This document shows positions 44,422 to 56,115 of a stretch of 64,000 bases of DNA, piece by piece (the stretch's first letter is position 1; every line of letters starts with the position of its first letter). A model generated the notes under the pieces. The model had not been told where the DNA came from and did no database searches. It saw nothing but the letters and a program-made list of their open reading frames with translations. The DNA lies in assembly GCA_014925825.1 (NCBI GenBank), contig JACGCK010000174.1, forward strand, positions 1-64,000. Reading direction: 5' to 3'. The DNA comes from Pholiota molesta. Its lineage: Eukaryota; Basidiomycota; Agaricomycetes; Agaricales; Strophariaceae. The position numbers and the translations under genes were made by a program.

Positions 44422-47155
44422 TTAAGTCATAAACACATAACGGGGATCATCATCCCAAACCTCAGAATCCTCCTGCTCGTCCAGCCTCGCCTTCTCGTCC
44501 TTCGACAGCGCCGCCACCCGCGCCGCATTCCGCCTGTTCAGCGCGCTCAACCGCGTGCGCAGCGCAAACGCCGTCAAGAACGACAGCAGCAGACACCTAA
44601 ATATTAAGTAACCCCGACACGAACAGGAGGTGAGCATCCCGCGCGGACCCGAAGAAAGAAGAGGAGTAACGGCAGCGCGACGTACCCAGCGGATAGCGCG
44701 TGGCCCTTGCGGAAGTTGTCGTTTGGATCGAAATAGATTTGAGGCGAAGCGCTAAATAAAAATAGACGTGACATATAAAATTAGAATTAGATCGCTGGCC
44801 CGAAATAACGCGGAGCTTGCTCACATCGAGACGCAGTTGGAAATCGACACGATAAACGCAGTGCCCACACCTCGCTTCGACGTCGGCGAGAACGCATTAG
44901 CCGCCCAGCTCCTGAATGTCAGCCCAAAACACGTCAGTAACACAACGCGAGGACAATTCGAAGTAGTATCCTTACATGACCAACGGGAACAGGCTGTAAT
45001 TCCCGCCAACGACCAAGAACAGCGCAAAATACGCCGCGCCGACGCTCTTCTGCACCGACGTTGCCAGGATGATATACCCGATGAAGGAGATCGCGCAAGA
45101 GGCCATGATGTGCCAGCCTCTGTCGTGGGTGCGGTCGCTGTGCCACGCCTGAATGAGGACCATGAACCAGCCCACGACGTAGGGCGCCACAGTCATGCCT
45201 TGAGCGTTGAGGGACGAGAAGCCGAGGCCTTTGATGAGCTGAATGAACGACACGCGTCCGCTATCAACAAAGCGTTGGGGGAGCATAGGCGAAGGCACTT
45301 ACTGTAGGGAGGAAATAGGATATAGTGGCTACGCCGACATTAACTATAGAAGGATTTCAGTAACGTCCTCACCAAAGAATTCTTGGTTCACATACAGCTC
45401 GCATAGATCAACATAAACATCCACGCATTCAAATCGGAGACGATGACCTTGAAGCCTTTCCACCCCGACATCCGCCATGGGACTGCGGTTTATGGTCGCG
45501 GTTTAACCGCGCTTGCGCGATGGCCCTTTCTCTTGGGGTGAGGAATGTGGCAGAGAACGGGAAGGAGGGGAGGAAGAGAAGGATCATGCTAGCCATGATA
45601 AGAGTTGGAATGGCTTCGATCTGATAGAACGAGGTTAAGTGGCACTGTAAAATCTGGGACGGAGGTACTGACTAAGAAGAGGAATTGCCAGCCTTGAAGT
45701 ACAGTGGTTTTGGCGCGCACTAGGCCGAAGGCGAGAAGACCCTACAAATGGAATAAATTAGGTTCGTCTCGCTCTTCCGAAATTCAGAATACGAACTCCG
45801 ATTGCACCTGGCAGAGTTCCAGTCATACACAAGCTACGGAAATGTTAGAGATAGAGGATGAAGTGGGAGCGTAAAGGCCAATTTTACCTGATTCGCAGAG
45901 CGAGTTCCGACCTATGAAGAAGAATATGAGCGTCTGCTTCGTCGAATAAAGAATTGAATATCCTACCGCTTGTACCAGAACGACAGATAGTAGATCATCC
46001 CAGCATAGTAGCCTGCTTCGCCGATCCCCATCAACACTCTGTAATATAGGACATCAATATGAGACACCTCGTAACTGCGAAAATGGATGCATACCTCAGT
46101 ACCAATAAAGCAGCGTAACCTTTAGCATACACCACTGATAACGACGCCAAACCCCAAAATGTGAGCGAAAGGAAAAAGCTACCATTTTGAATTAGTATAT
46201 TTCGTTAATAAGAAGAGATATATACTGACAAACGGTTCGCCCCGATATGACGTTGAAGAACTGATACATCAATTCCGTTAGATCATTTATTTTGCATATA
46301 AGCCATAAGTATCACCATTCGCTGGCATCTCCAATAAACCTAAGCTTTATCAGCTTCACTGAATGCGAACAGACAGGAAAGGGACGTACAATAACCAACG
46401 TAGAAAATGCTCAGAACGAGAGTCCATTTATTGTTGTCCACGATTCCCTGCCGTATATTTCAGAATTAATGTTGAACAACGTTGCATGCCTCAGAGCACT
46501 CACGAAGTTCTTGTTGAACGCTGGGATAACATGTGCATTCCCGCTGAGGAAAAAGGATTGAGTATATCGACATGTCGGCAAGTAAAAGTAGTGCTGACAT
46601 GTTGGTTCGGTCTGTAAAGATCACGATGGTGGTCAGTAGGGTAAGAGAGAATTGTACATGTGCGCCTCACCGAATTGATTGACTGGATTTCATCACACAT
46701 CAAGTAAGTTTCCTCTCTACAAGAAGATCATCGCGATACACGACTTACAAATGTAACTGTATATCCAGTCAGCTCCTAGCACGAAGTTCAAAGTATATGC
46801 GAATAACTCACCTGCATATGACAAGCGGGAGCACCGTCCTATCGATCTTCTTCCTCACTGCTCTCTAACATGATGACAATCAGCGACCACCGATCACACA
46901 TCGCGCCCCGACCACCAGACAAAACAAGGTGACGGAACCACATACCTCTTCCTCTGCAGTAAACTCCACCGCCTCTGCGTCTCGGTGCACCGCATCTGCA
47001 TACGTGGGGTCAAGTGGCGAGAAGAAATGCTTTCTCTTCGGCTTCGGCCCCAGCGCGGCCTGATGCGCGTCTCCTTCCCTATTCGAGTGCACTGAGCTCG
47101 TCTTCTCCACCTCCTCGCCCGAATGTCCAGCGTGGGATTCTTGCTCCGATGTCAT
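44422..47155 (-). CDS. MFS transporter, anion:cation symporter family (Dal5/Tna1-like)
   Basis: Family members import allantoate, nicotinate, pantothenate or similar organic anions across the plasma membrane. Exon 1 (47155-46946) codes a hydrophilic tail; exon 2 (46864-46812) gives KKIDRTVLPLVIC. Then come three micro-exons, 46756-46749 (8 nt), 46682-46671 (12 nt) and 46611-46599 (13 nt), which join in frame to give SYIFNQFDRTNIGNAHVIPA with exon 46543-46504. Exons 46447-46390, 46339-46316 (24 nt) and 46260-46230 (31 nt) continue GIVDNNKWTLVLSIFYVGY and CLLEMPANVLQRHIGANRF. Further on are IKGLGFSSLNAQGMTVAPYV and SWAANAFSPTSKRGVGTAF, family hallmarks. The end is DDDPRYVFMT, TAA at 44422. At least fifteen exons, apparently intact. 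Confidence 0.85.
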
Positions 47156-47600
47156 GCTGCGCTTCGCGACAGTGGGGGCGCAGATGGGGGAAGTGTCGAC
47201 AGCATTCTGATATCGATGGTCATATATACTCCTTCGTCATCGGATAGAGATCGAAGCGAAGGCAAAATGAATATTGGCATCGGAGTCCGGCAAGGGGTAT
47301 ATCCAGGCATATCAGGGCATATCCTTGCATAGCATGGGGTAGCCAACTATTTTTAGACGATGTGTAATTGAACTATGGAGGAGTATGGAGACCGACATTG
47401 GCGGGTACTGTAGGCGAGTATCGTTGTCGGTCTTGTGACCTAGAAAGAAGTAAAGAGTGGGAAAGGAGGAGACCAACTGAGACCAAATAGGCGTTTTTGG
47501 ACAACCAAGGTGCGATTGAGCGCAAGGTAGTCCAAGGTCCGGACGGTTGTATCACGAATGCGATCAAGTGATAACTTGGAGGAATTTCGTTGAGGGCACA
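47156..47600. other. intergenic, transporter promoter side
   Basis: Between two minus-strand genes. A short direct repeat (ATATCCAGGCATATCAGGGCATATCC) spans 47300-47325. No gene supported. Confidence 0.35.
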
Positions 47601-48870
47601 TCATAGCACAAGGATAGCTTGTGAGGCCTCGTCAAGGAGCACCAATCGAGCGTGCTTCAAAACGGCGACCTGTTGCAGACGTCCAATTCTCACCGAATGC
47701 CATTCATCTAACAGTTGTCGAAGATGGGTTTTTCTTCTCAGGTCGTGATAAATCTTGATATGATCTGATGCGAGCAACGTGGTGCGGGGCCCCGCCGAAC
47801 CAGGAACTGAGTTTGATGACAATGTGGGGAGTGGGGTAGAGAAGGGGGGCGGCTTATGGTTCGCTAGCATGGCCCTGGCACGTTGACTGTTCTGGGATGC
47901 GTGAAATGAAATACCCAGAGACCCTACGGTACCGGATGTTCGTAAATCGCGGAGAAAATCCCAAAAATTGAGCAGTAATTCAGAAGTCCACAAGATTTGA
48001 GTATTGTAGCCATCGAAAGGGATGGAAAGATAGTCAGAGTCATCTTCTAAAAGGGTAGCAGAGGAACAATCATCCCAGGGAAGCACACCACGGATGGGAA
48101 TTAGCCAGGCCACACGAGCGTCATCAGGTAGAGAAAAGCTTGAATACGGAGACACGAAACGCGGTTCAGCACTAGAAATTTCCGCATATACTAGGGGAGG
48201 TTCGGAAGAAAGAAAGGGTGACGGAAGCATATGTGGCTGTTGAGCGAAGAGTATGATATCATTAGCGAGACATGCTATGCAAATCAGCTTGAAGACGCAC
48301 CTGAGGTATCAAATAATACAACGGTGCCAAATTGAGTTTTCTTTTCTTGGAAACCTGTTCCTCCATTAAGTGCGAATTTTCGACTTCTACGTCGTTGGAC
48401 TCCTCTAAACCTGGTCTAGCCCGCTTATGCTTGCCCTCCAGCAGATAAGTCAAATCGGTTCCGACGAAGTCCTCTAAATCGCTCAGCTCGAATATCTCGT
48501 CCTCAGTCAGAGCTGACCCCCATTCCTTGTCTATGCGCCCTCCTTTCACGGCAATTTCGAAGGCAGGAGGCCTGTCCGCCAACGTAAAACAATTGCCTGC
48601 TTAGAATGTTAGGTCGAGCAGACGTCGAGATGAAGTCAACGACAGACTGGAGCCAGTGGTCTTGAGAGCAGGGATATTGGTGGCTCTGCTAGTCCATTTA
48701 GAGTATCCAGAGATGACACCTTTGAGAAGTTGATACGCTTCGTTGACGATTGCGGTTTGAGATGTTCGACTTGGTAAAGAGGTCGAATGGCGGTACTCAT
48801 GCACAGTGAAATTGAGGTCGTCGAATCGAGCGGATTCATGTACAGTTGGGTTTGTCGCAGGTGGATCCAT
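47601..48870 (-). CDS. protein of unknown function
   Basis: Start at ATG 48870 (MDPPATNPTVHESARFDDLN). Exon 1 runs to ALKTTGS and joins, with a CTAAC branch site just before the acceptor, to GNCFTLADRPPAFEIAVKGG. Exon 2 has an acidic stretch (EDEIFELSDLEDFVGTDLTY) and a basic nuclear-signal-like KKRKLNLAP. The last exon carries DDARVAWLIPIRGVLPWDD, a leucine-rich WTSELLLNFWDFLRDLR and ends LLDEASQAILVL. The protein would be about 400 residues. The basic cluster and acidic segment suggest a nuclear protein, but no domain is recognised and function is not inferred. Confidence 0.6.
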
Positions 48871-49332
48871 GGCTCAAATAAGAGTCTGAATAGACGCGTT
48901 TCAGGCAAGAATGGACTGCAAAGTCATCGAGATGAAAGTGGTAGGCACATGAAGTTCTGCGCGAGTTTCAAAGCAACGAATCAGCGGTAGCGAACTTTGT
49001 TCGGTATCTGCCGGTTTCGTAGCAAAGCCGCCGGGAATTTGCGCCGCTCAACTTGAGATTAGATTTTCATGAGTAGTACATCTAAGTTGAGGATTGTTTC
49101 GAAAAGAAAAGTGAATGATCAATGAATACAACTATTCTGGATTGACGTTCTTCAAAAAACATCCCGATGATAGAGGTTCACAATATTCTGTTCGTACATT
49201 TATGATTTTCCAATATGTATTCGACGTAAATGCCATACAATCTAGGAGAACTATGAGAAGCGCAGGTGCATTCTTGGTTTACAGGTCCTAATAGCCACTG
49301 AGAAAAGCGCGGTCTTTGGTTTGCTTTGATGT
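48871..49332. other. intergenic region
   Basis: Between the start of the unknown protein and the stop of secreted protein copy 1, both on the minus strand. No gene seen. Confidence 0.4.
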
Positions 49333-49674
49333 TTAACAGGTGACCTTGAAAGATCCCATCGAGCCAGCCGCAAAGGTCTGGCACCCAGCAGCCCAAGGAC
49401 TTCCGTCATCGGATCCGTATGCATTGGAGCACGCGCTGTCGAAGTAGAAAGTGGTGATGCTGCACCCGCCGTTCATGACAACATTGAAGGACGCCATTGG
49501 GGAGGCGAGGGAGAAGCATGTGCCAGAGTTGACTTGGGTTCCGGCAATGGTCTCGACGAGGCTGCTGGAGGTCGAGCAAGAGCCCGAACTGTAGCCGGCG
49601 ACGGAGAAGGTGCCTGCGGTTGCGAGAGCCAAAGGCGCCATGGAGATGGCTAAGAGGGCAGCGAAGAACTTCAT
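49333..49674 (-). CDS. six-cysteine small secreted protein, copy 1
   Basis: 113 residues, no intron in the coding part. MKFFAALLAISMAPLALATA is the signal peptide. The mature protein starts TFSVAGYSSGSCSTSSS and has six cysteines (contexts GSCS, GTCF, GGCS, SACS, AGCQ, VTC), enough for three disulfides. The last cysteine is the C-terminal residue. The protein is small, secreted, Ser/Gly-rich and without catalytic motifs. Two paralogues lie at 52131 and 58179. A TATAAAA box stands on the minus strand at 49838-49832. Function is unknown; small secreted proteins of this kind are often linked to host interaction or fruiting, but nothing here shows which. Confidence 0.85.
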   Translation of the reverse strand: MKFFAALLAISMAPLALATAGTFSVAGYSSGSCSTSSSLVETIAGTQVNSGTCFSLASPMASFNVVMNGGCSITTFYFDSACSNAYGSDDGSPWAAGCQTFAAGSMGSFKVTC

Positions 49675-52130
49675 GGTGTTTGATGATTTGTAGTTAGTTA
49701 TAAAGACCTTGATGAGCTGCGAATGGTGTAATGCTCAGAATATGCATCAACTATAGTGGTGAAGCTGAAGACCTACTTGCTTAAGCGAAGGTAGCTTTGG
49801 AACTGAGAAAATAGCAAGAATAACTGACACATTTTATAGATTTTTCGACCATCGACTCCGTCCACAGAAGAATGGACGCCTCAAAAACTGCGCCGACACT
49901 CTCGGTACAATTTCCGACGCCGTTCACAATGAAAGGTCGACCTACGGTCTCCTCGACACCTTGCTGCATTTTTCTTGATATTCTCATAATACTTACAGTA
50001 CAATTTTTACATTGTCATGCATGATTATTAACTATATTGCGAAGCCTAAAAATCTTAAATCAGAGGCCATTGTTGTTAGACCTCGCTAGCGGCCGCAGCC
50101 GCCTCGCTCGGTCTTGGGAAATTTTGTTCTATGAATGTCAATGGTCAAGGTGGCATTTCATTTTACATCCAGTATATTGATGACTTGTACTTCAAGTTAT
50201 TGGAAAATGTCGACAAATGCGCAACCCTCCTCAGGCTGTGAAAGCTTGGTGAAAGCAGCTCGCTGTTGGCTCGCTGCTCACTGCATGAAATGCAAAGCTT
50301 CTGTTTTAAATTTCAAAAGAAGTCAACAAACCACCATCTTTATTGTTTAATCTATCATAAGTATTCTAACAACTTAAAAGAAGAAATGAGCCCTTGAGGT
50401 TTGGGAATCCATGTGGGAATCAATTGGGCATCGAATCGAGCTTGCACCAAGCAGATTGAGCGCCAAACTTGCACAAACATTAGCACAACTTTCATGAACA
50501 TTAAGGATTCTTTCGACGGCTGGATGCTAGTGAAATGTTTGGTCGAGCATCAATAGAGGACGGGAACAAACATCTATAAATACATGCTTAGTAATTTCGA
50601 ATGTGGGGGACCATTGCTTTCAGCAAGGTGACTTGTCAATTCAAATTCACGAGATCTCGAAAACGAACTTCTCTAAGTCTTCCAGTGCCACAACAAATGT
50701 TCCCGTGGGTGGGTCCCCATCTATTTCCGTCAGCGCCGGATCTGAATGAATGATCCTACTTCTCCAATTGGTGGAGTAGGCGCAACGGCACACAGTCTAC
50801 CGGCTATTTTTAACTCTCCCGACGTGAACGACATAAGAATAACGTATGTTGTCCAGACTGAGATGGATAAAGATCGCACATACAGTTTTAAAGACATGCC
50901 AGGTAAGCAGGTTAATGCGGCCTTGGGTATTACTGGTATATTATGTTCGGATCATTGAAAACATCCTTTACGATTCTCGTACGTCTGCAAATTGTATTTT
51001 CTGAATATTGAACAGAACAACGCATATTTAAGCGATGAACGGAGAATTGCATTTCTGGCTTGAGCAACATCGGAATCGGAAACACTGATTTTTTGCATGT
51101 CTATACATACAATATCTCAAAATACTCAATCAAATGTCACCTTCTACCAAATGCAGAATTTAACAACTCACCTCCGACAACTCAGGTGTCTCAAATTTTC
51201 ATTCAGTGTGTCGGAAACAGTGTGGTCTTGTGCCGATCTTTAGGAATTGGTGCGAACATCGCAAAAGCGAACGCATCACACCCAGCCGAGCTTTTGAACA
51301 GGACCCAGGTGCTGTTCACTGGTCACTCTCGGTCGCCTTTGACACCGGTAAAAAACATTGCCAACTACCTCTTTAGAGTCTTGGCCCATGGCTTTGAGCA
51401 TGCGAGCATATGACCTTTAGCTTTCTATCACTCTGCGCCCATCAATTCAATTCAGCTTGTGTTTGTGTATAAGGCACGGTCTTGAAGCTAATCGAGTTGG
51501 GGATGCGTCCACAAGCGTCAACCAGATTTTGACGGCCTGGAACAATTAAATGGCTATACTCTGCATTGGGAGGCGAGGGGATTTTAAATTTCACAAATTC
51601 AATCCAATCCATTGCAACTCTGTAGGGAAGTAGGCCTTCGAATGACAAAACACCAGGTAATATCGCCATCTGACACGAAGGCTTAAAGCGTACAAATTTC
51701 AAAAGCAAAGGAGCTTCCGAGCTTCAGTTCACAATAAACATATCGCAGAACAAGTTCCTAGTTTCAAGGCGAGATTAAATGCGCGTCCCATCAGGTAAAT
51801 GTCACTCGCAGGATTCGCTTTGGCCTGCGCAGTGCGAAAGCGAGGCGGCAACATTCACTGCTAGCAAGCTACTTGTAAATTTGTATCTTCCCATAGAGAG
51901 GCTTCTCGTACGCTCTTAAAAATACAGAGAATTTTCTACGTGGCTTTCTATTGCTTTTTAACAGAGATATAAATATGGCGCAATCCATGCCTCAAGTTTT
52001 GTCAACGATTAACAGTGCACTTCATTTGCTTGCAACATGTCAAAGCGAGAATTTGAAGATGATACGCCTTTTCCTATATATGTTTTCCACTATTCGACCC
52101 AAAGATATTGGTATACAATCTGATAATTAT
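49675..52130. other. long intergenic region without supported genes
   Basis: The first 300 bases are the promoter of copy 1. Open frames at 50746-50958, 51060-51413 and, on the minus strand, 51442-51708 show no similarity I can name and no clear splice structure. They may be decayed remains of a gene. Confidence 0.4.
49832..49838 (-). promoter_or_regulatory. TATA box of small secreted protein copy 1
   Basis: TATAAAA on the minus strand, about 160 bp upstream of the ATG, at the same place as in copy 3 (58014-58020). In both copies an intron-containing leader seems to separate box and ATG. Confidence 0.5.
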
Positions 52131-52481
52131 TTAACAGGTGACCTTGAACGATCCCATGGAACCAGCCGCAAAGGTCTGGCACCCAACAGCCCAAGGACTT
52201 CCGTCATCGGATCCGTATGCATTGGAGCACGCGCTGTCGAAGTAGAAAGAGGTGACGCTACACCCGCCGTTCATGACAACATTGAAGGACGCCATTGGGG
52301 AGGCGAGGGAGAAGCATGTGCCAGAGTTGACTTGGGTTCCGGCAATGGTCTCTACGAGGCTGCTGGAGGTCGAGCAGGAGCCCGAGCTGTAGCCGGCGAC
52401 GGAGAATTTGCCTGCGGTGGCGGGTGCGGCGAGCGCCAAAGGTGCAACGGCGATGGCCAAGAGGGCGGCGAAGAATTTCAT
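52131..52481 (-). CDS. six-cysteine small secreted protein, copy 2
   Basis: 116 residues; signal peptide MKFFAALLAIAVAPLALAAP, mature part starting near KFSVAGYSSGSCSTSSS. All six cysteines of the family are present and the chain ends in VTC. It is three residues longer than copy 1 (extra APA after the signal peptide) and the same length as copy 3. It forms the left arm of an inverted duplication with copy 3. The place where copies 1 and 3 have TATAAAA reads CATAAGA here (plus-strand 52631-52638), so its promoter may be weaker. Confidence 0.85.
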   Translation of the reverse strand: MKFFAALLAIAVAPLALAAPATAGKFSVAGYSSGSCSTSSSLVETIAGTQVNSGTCFSLASPMASFNVVMNGGCSVTSFYFDSACSNAYGSDDGSPWAVGCQTFAAGSMGSFKVTC

Positions 52482-53452
52482 TGCGGTTGATAGTTTTGTG
52501 GTTTGTTGCAAACTGAAAAGGTGAAGACATTAGGACTGTAGCAAATGGCGTGTAAAGTAATACTTTAAAGACATACCTGCTCAGGTGGATGAAGCTTTGA
52601 AACTGAAGAAGTATGGAAATCAACTAGCCCTTCTTATGGAACTCCAGTCGAGCCACAAATTACCGAAAGGCGCTTCAGAGAACGCGCCGACCCCGACACT
52701 CGCGGCGCGATCGCCGACGCCGTTTACCAGTTGTCAATTCAGATAGAAACTCTGATTCTGTGCTCGAAATCATAAATGTACGATGATCATGGCCTAGTAC
52801 TCGACGTTACTTCCGTCGAGACCGGACATGGTTGTTGAGATCCATAGATAGATGGTTGATCCGACTTGTCTGCGATTTGCAGGTTGAGGAGGCGGCATTA
52901 CGACCAGTCGCCTATTTGTGGCTCATCCACTTCAGATCTTAACGTCATGGGATTAAGATAGACTTGAGATTTCACGTATGTTTGTGCAGATCCATGAAGA
53001 TCAAGTTTCAGAGATGTTCCTGTAAGGCGGAATGGTTCTTTGTGGTATGATTAGTGCAATACGCAGACCACAAAATGCGTCTACAATTCACTGTAAGTAT
53101 GCTTCTTCTTCTTGATCAGCCGGGCTTTCTGCAAATCGGGAAGACACTTCGTGTCATTTTATAAGACATACAATACAGGTCAATCTCCAGTTAATTTAGG
53201 GCACCAATGAAATTACTATAGAGGATAATTAATATTCTTTATGTCTTACTCATTTCTCCATATCTTACTCACTATATCTGGCCTGGAACGATTTTCGCGT
53301 GTGTACCTATGTAGTACCGTCTGCTGACCCATGAAGATGGCCTACAAATTTTAAAATCGGAATCAGACCCTTTACACCGTTCCATTTCCTTATTCACTTT
53401 GGCTCTTGAATACTACCGGTAAGGAACACCGTTCAAGATTTTATTTGTGCCT
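52131..53452. repeat. left arm of a 1.3-kb inverted duplication
   Basis: This stretch is the diverged reverse complement of about 57230-58529. It starts at the stop codon of small secreted copy 2 and covers the gene, its leader intron and about 970 bp upstream. Matching landmarks include GCAGACCACAAAATGCGTCT, AAGACACTTCGTGT and TTTACACCGTTC, all in the reversed order and strand in the other arm. Confidence 0.75.
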
Positions 53453-54457
53453 CTATCCCTATGTTGCTACATCAGGCTATGTGGGAGTTGTCTGTTGGTT
53501 GTCTGGACCGCTGGATGTAAGTACGTGCTGAAGGACATCAGATAAGATAAGATAAATCTGATAGATGTGACTGATTATGTAACCATTGGACATTGTCCAA
53601 TTTACCATCACGCCGGCTCCTTCACCTCAACATCACTAAGCTTCCGATGTTCCAACTTCCAAATCAACGTCGAAGTTAATCTATACTAATAGCCCAAGGC
53701 TGTTCTCCTCCAAGTAATAACTATTCGACGATTGAACTCTTTTGCATCGTTTACGTCATTCAACAATGGCCAGCAAATGACCATTGGCGGGGATGGGAGA
53801 AAACGACGGTGCTAAGTCTCTTCATGACCACAGATAACATGATTTTCCGTCTTTTTCTGTTCTAACATTTCTCTGTTGGTTTCTTAGGACAAGCATGTTC
53901 ATCGCTTAAGTGGCTGGGTATGGAAGGGTATGGAGCTGCTCAGCGAGAAACGTGTCCAGTGCTTGTTGCTCACACGACAAACCTTATCTAAACTATGGAG
54001 GCCGACGGGTTGTGAGCCGCTCTAAACAAAGAAAAGCCGCACCATGATAGTAACTTGTCCACATCTGACCTGGTACTCACATCCTAAATGCAGCTGACGA
54101 CAGCGAATTTGGCTGGCGAACGTGTGTGTGTGACTGGCCAATCAGAATCGACTACTCCAGGTCGTGTGCAAGGAAATAATTCTGGCACGTTTCTTGTGCA
54201 CACGAGCATTGCCGCGACGATAGCAAATCCAATGAAGGTATCGGTTATCATACTGCTAGACACCTCAAGTAGGGATCCTCCAAGCCAACCCCTCTTCCTT
54301 CTTCCCATCTACTTGTTCACCCCAAGTCCATGCCCGAGACGCACAAGGGTCCATACGCAGCCAGTGTAAACCCCCCAAGACGCGCCAAGCGTGCCGCTCC
54401 CCTTCTTCCGCCCAAGAAGCCCCGCAATCTTCCACGTCGGTCGCACCTCGGCCTATC
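53453..54457. other. intergenic, bHLH gene promoter
   Basis: No gene is supported between the inverted-duplication arm and the bHLH start. Confidence 0.4.
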
Positions 54458-56115
54458 ATGCCTATGAAGCCGTATACCCCACGGGCAACCACCACAGCCT
54501 CAGACCCCGCCGAGCCTCCCCCGCCACCTGCGAAACGCGGGCGCAAGCCTGGTCCGCTTTCTCGTACGGCACGCGAGGCACAGCGCCGGCTGAACCACTC
54601 CATCATCGAGAAGGCACGCCGGACGAAGATCAACGACGCGCTTGCAGCGCTGAAGCAGCTCGTACCCGTCAATTACGGCCAGCAGCAGCCCGCTGACCCT
54701 ACGGCGGGGTCGCGTGAGCACCGCGGTGGTGATGAAGATGACGAGGACGATAATGATGAAGACGGCGATTACGAAGAAGGCGGGCCTGTGAAGAAGAGTA
54801 AGAATAGCTCTACGACAACCGCACCTAAACCCAAGGGGAAGAAAGAAGAGAAGGAGAAAGAGTTCAAGCTCGAGATCCTCATCCGCACCGTATCATTCCT
54901 GCAGGACCTGCTCAAACGAGTCGCTACCCTCGAGGACGGTTCCGCTACGACTGCTAGTAAAGCTGTACCTGCCTGCCTACCGAGTCCTCAAGAATCTCGC
55001 CCCCTACTTGCCCCACTTGTAACGGACGATTAGATAAAGCTCGGCGCCAACCTCAAACCAAGAAACGGAAGCGGGCCCTGTCACCGAGCGATGACCCATA
55101 TACTACAGACAACGACGATAACGACGAGCGCGATATCCCGCGTGAACGTACCCGAGCCTCATCATTGCGGCCCGCGAAAATCCCTCGTCGCTCCCACAAC
55201 ACCAACGCTAACGCCCCGCACGCTCCTATCTCCTCGCCCGCTGCCGGCTCGCCTTCCATCCCCTCAGCGCCCGTCCCGCTCTCCGTCCCCATGCCCACGG
55301 CCCAGAGTCACGTCGACCGCCTCCCGTCAATCTCGTCCTGGCTGCACCCGCTCGACCCTATCATCGACCCGCAGCTTCTCGCTGCATCGTCGTCAGTGGG
55401 CGGCAATAGCTCAGGAGCGCCGGGTGCTGGTACGAGTGACAAAGGCGGCCCCGGCCCGGGGTCGAACGCGTACCTCCCCTCGCCACCTGCGTCTGCCCAC
55501 TTCGTGCCTGTACGCAATGCGCATGGGCAGCCGCCGCTGCTCAACCTCGGGCCGGTGGCTACGGCGGCGATGGTCAGCAACGGCGCCAGCACCGGAACCA
55601 GTACCAGCACCAGCAGCGCTGCGGGCGCCAGTGGGAGGGCGCATGCGCAGAACCGCACGGCCGAGGACGAGTCCGCTGCGTCCCTCCTGCTCCAAATCGC
55701 CGCCTCGCCGACGTTCCGCGCGGTGCGCTCGTCCTCGTTCTCCTCCGCTTCCTCCTCCGCCTCCGTTTCCGCGTCGATGCCCGCGCCAGATGCGACTACT
55801 TCCACTGCGCGCCGCAGCCCCGTTTCGCCTGCGCTGTCATACCGATCTCGCGCAGAGTCTGGAGGCGGCGGGAACGCGACATCGCCGGGTGGGTGGGCGC
55901 TGCAGGACCCGTCGCAGTTTACGCTGCATTCGGGCGTGCGCGGGCGGCCTGGTCCGGAGCGCGAGCGCGAACGTGAACGCGAATGGGGCTCGGAGAAGGG
56001 ACAGGCCGAGCTGCATCAGCACCAGCACCAACAACAGGTCCAGACGCCTAGCTCGCTGCTGGGGCTGAACTTGGGGCTTGGGGGTACGGCGTTGTTGGGC
56101 GGGAGGAGGTTCTGA
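54458..56115 (+). CDS. bHLH transcription factor with an extended acidic loop
   Basis: Start at ATG 54458 (MPMKPYTPRATTTASD). The basic region and helix 1 are residues 38-70: REAQRRLNHSIIEKARRTKI then NDALAALKQLVP. His46, Glu51 and Arg54 sit about where E-box (CANNTG) binders have their contact residues. Helix 2, EFKLEILIRTVSFLQDLLKR, starts near residue 135, so the loop is about 60 residues, very acidic then basic. After an intron (GTAAAG to TTAG at about 55033) a long disordered tail follows: RRQPQTKKRKRALSPSDD, RLPSISSWLHPLDPIIDP, YLPSPPASAHFVPV, and a His/Gln-rich end finishing LLGGRRF. It should be a nuclear regulator; target genes are unknown. Confidence 0.82.

Noticed and set aside
50746..51708. 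Several open frames between the first two small secreted genes
   Set aside because: I could not link them into a gene or recognise a family; left as unexplained intergenic sequence.
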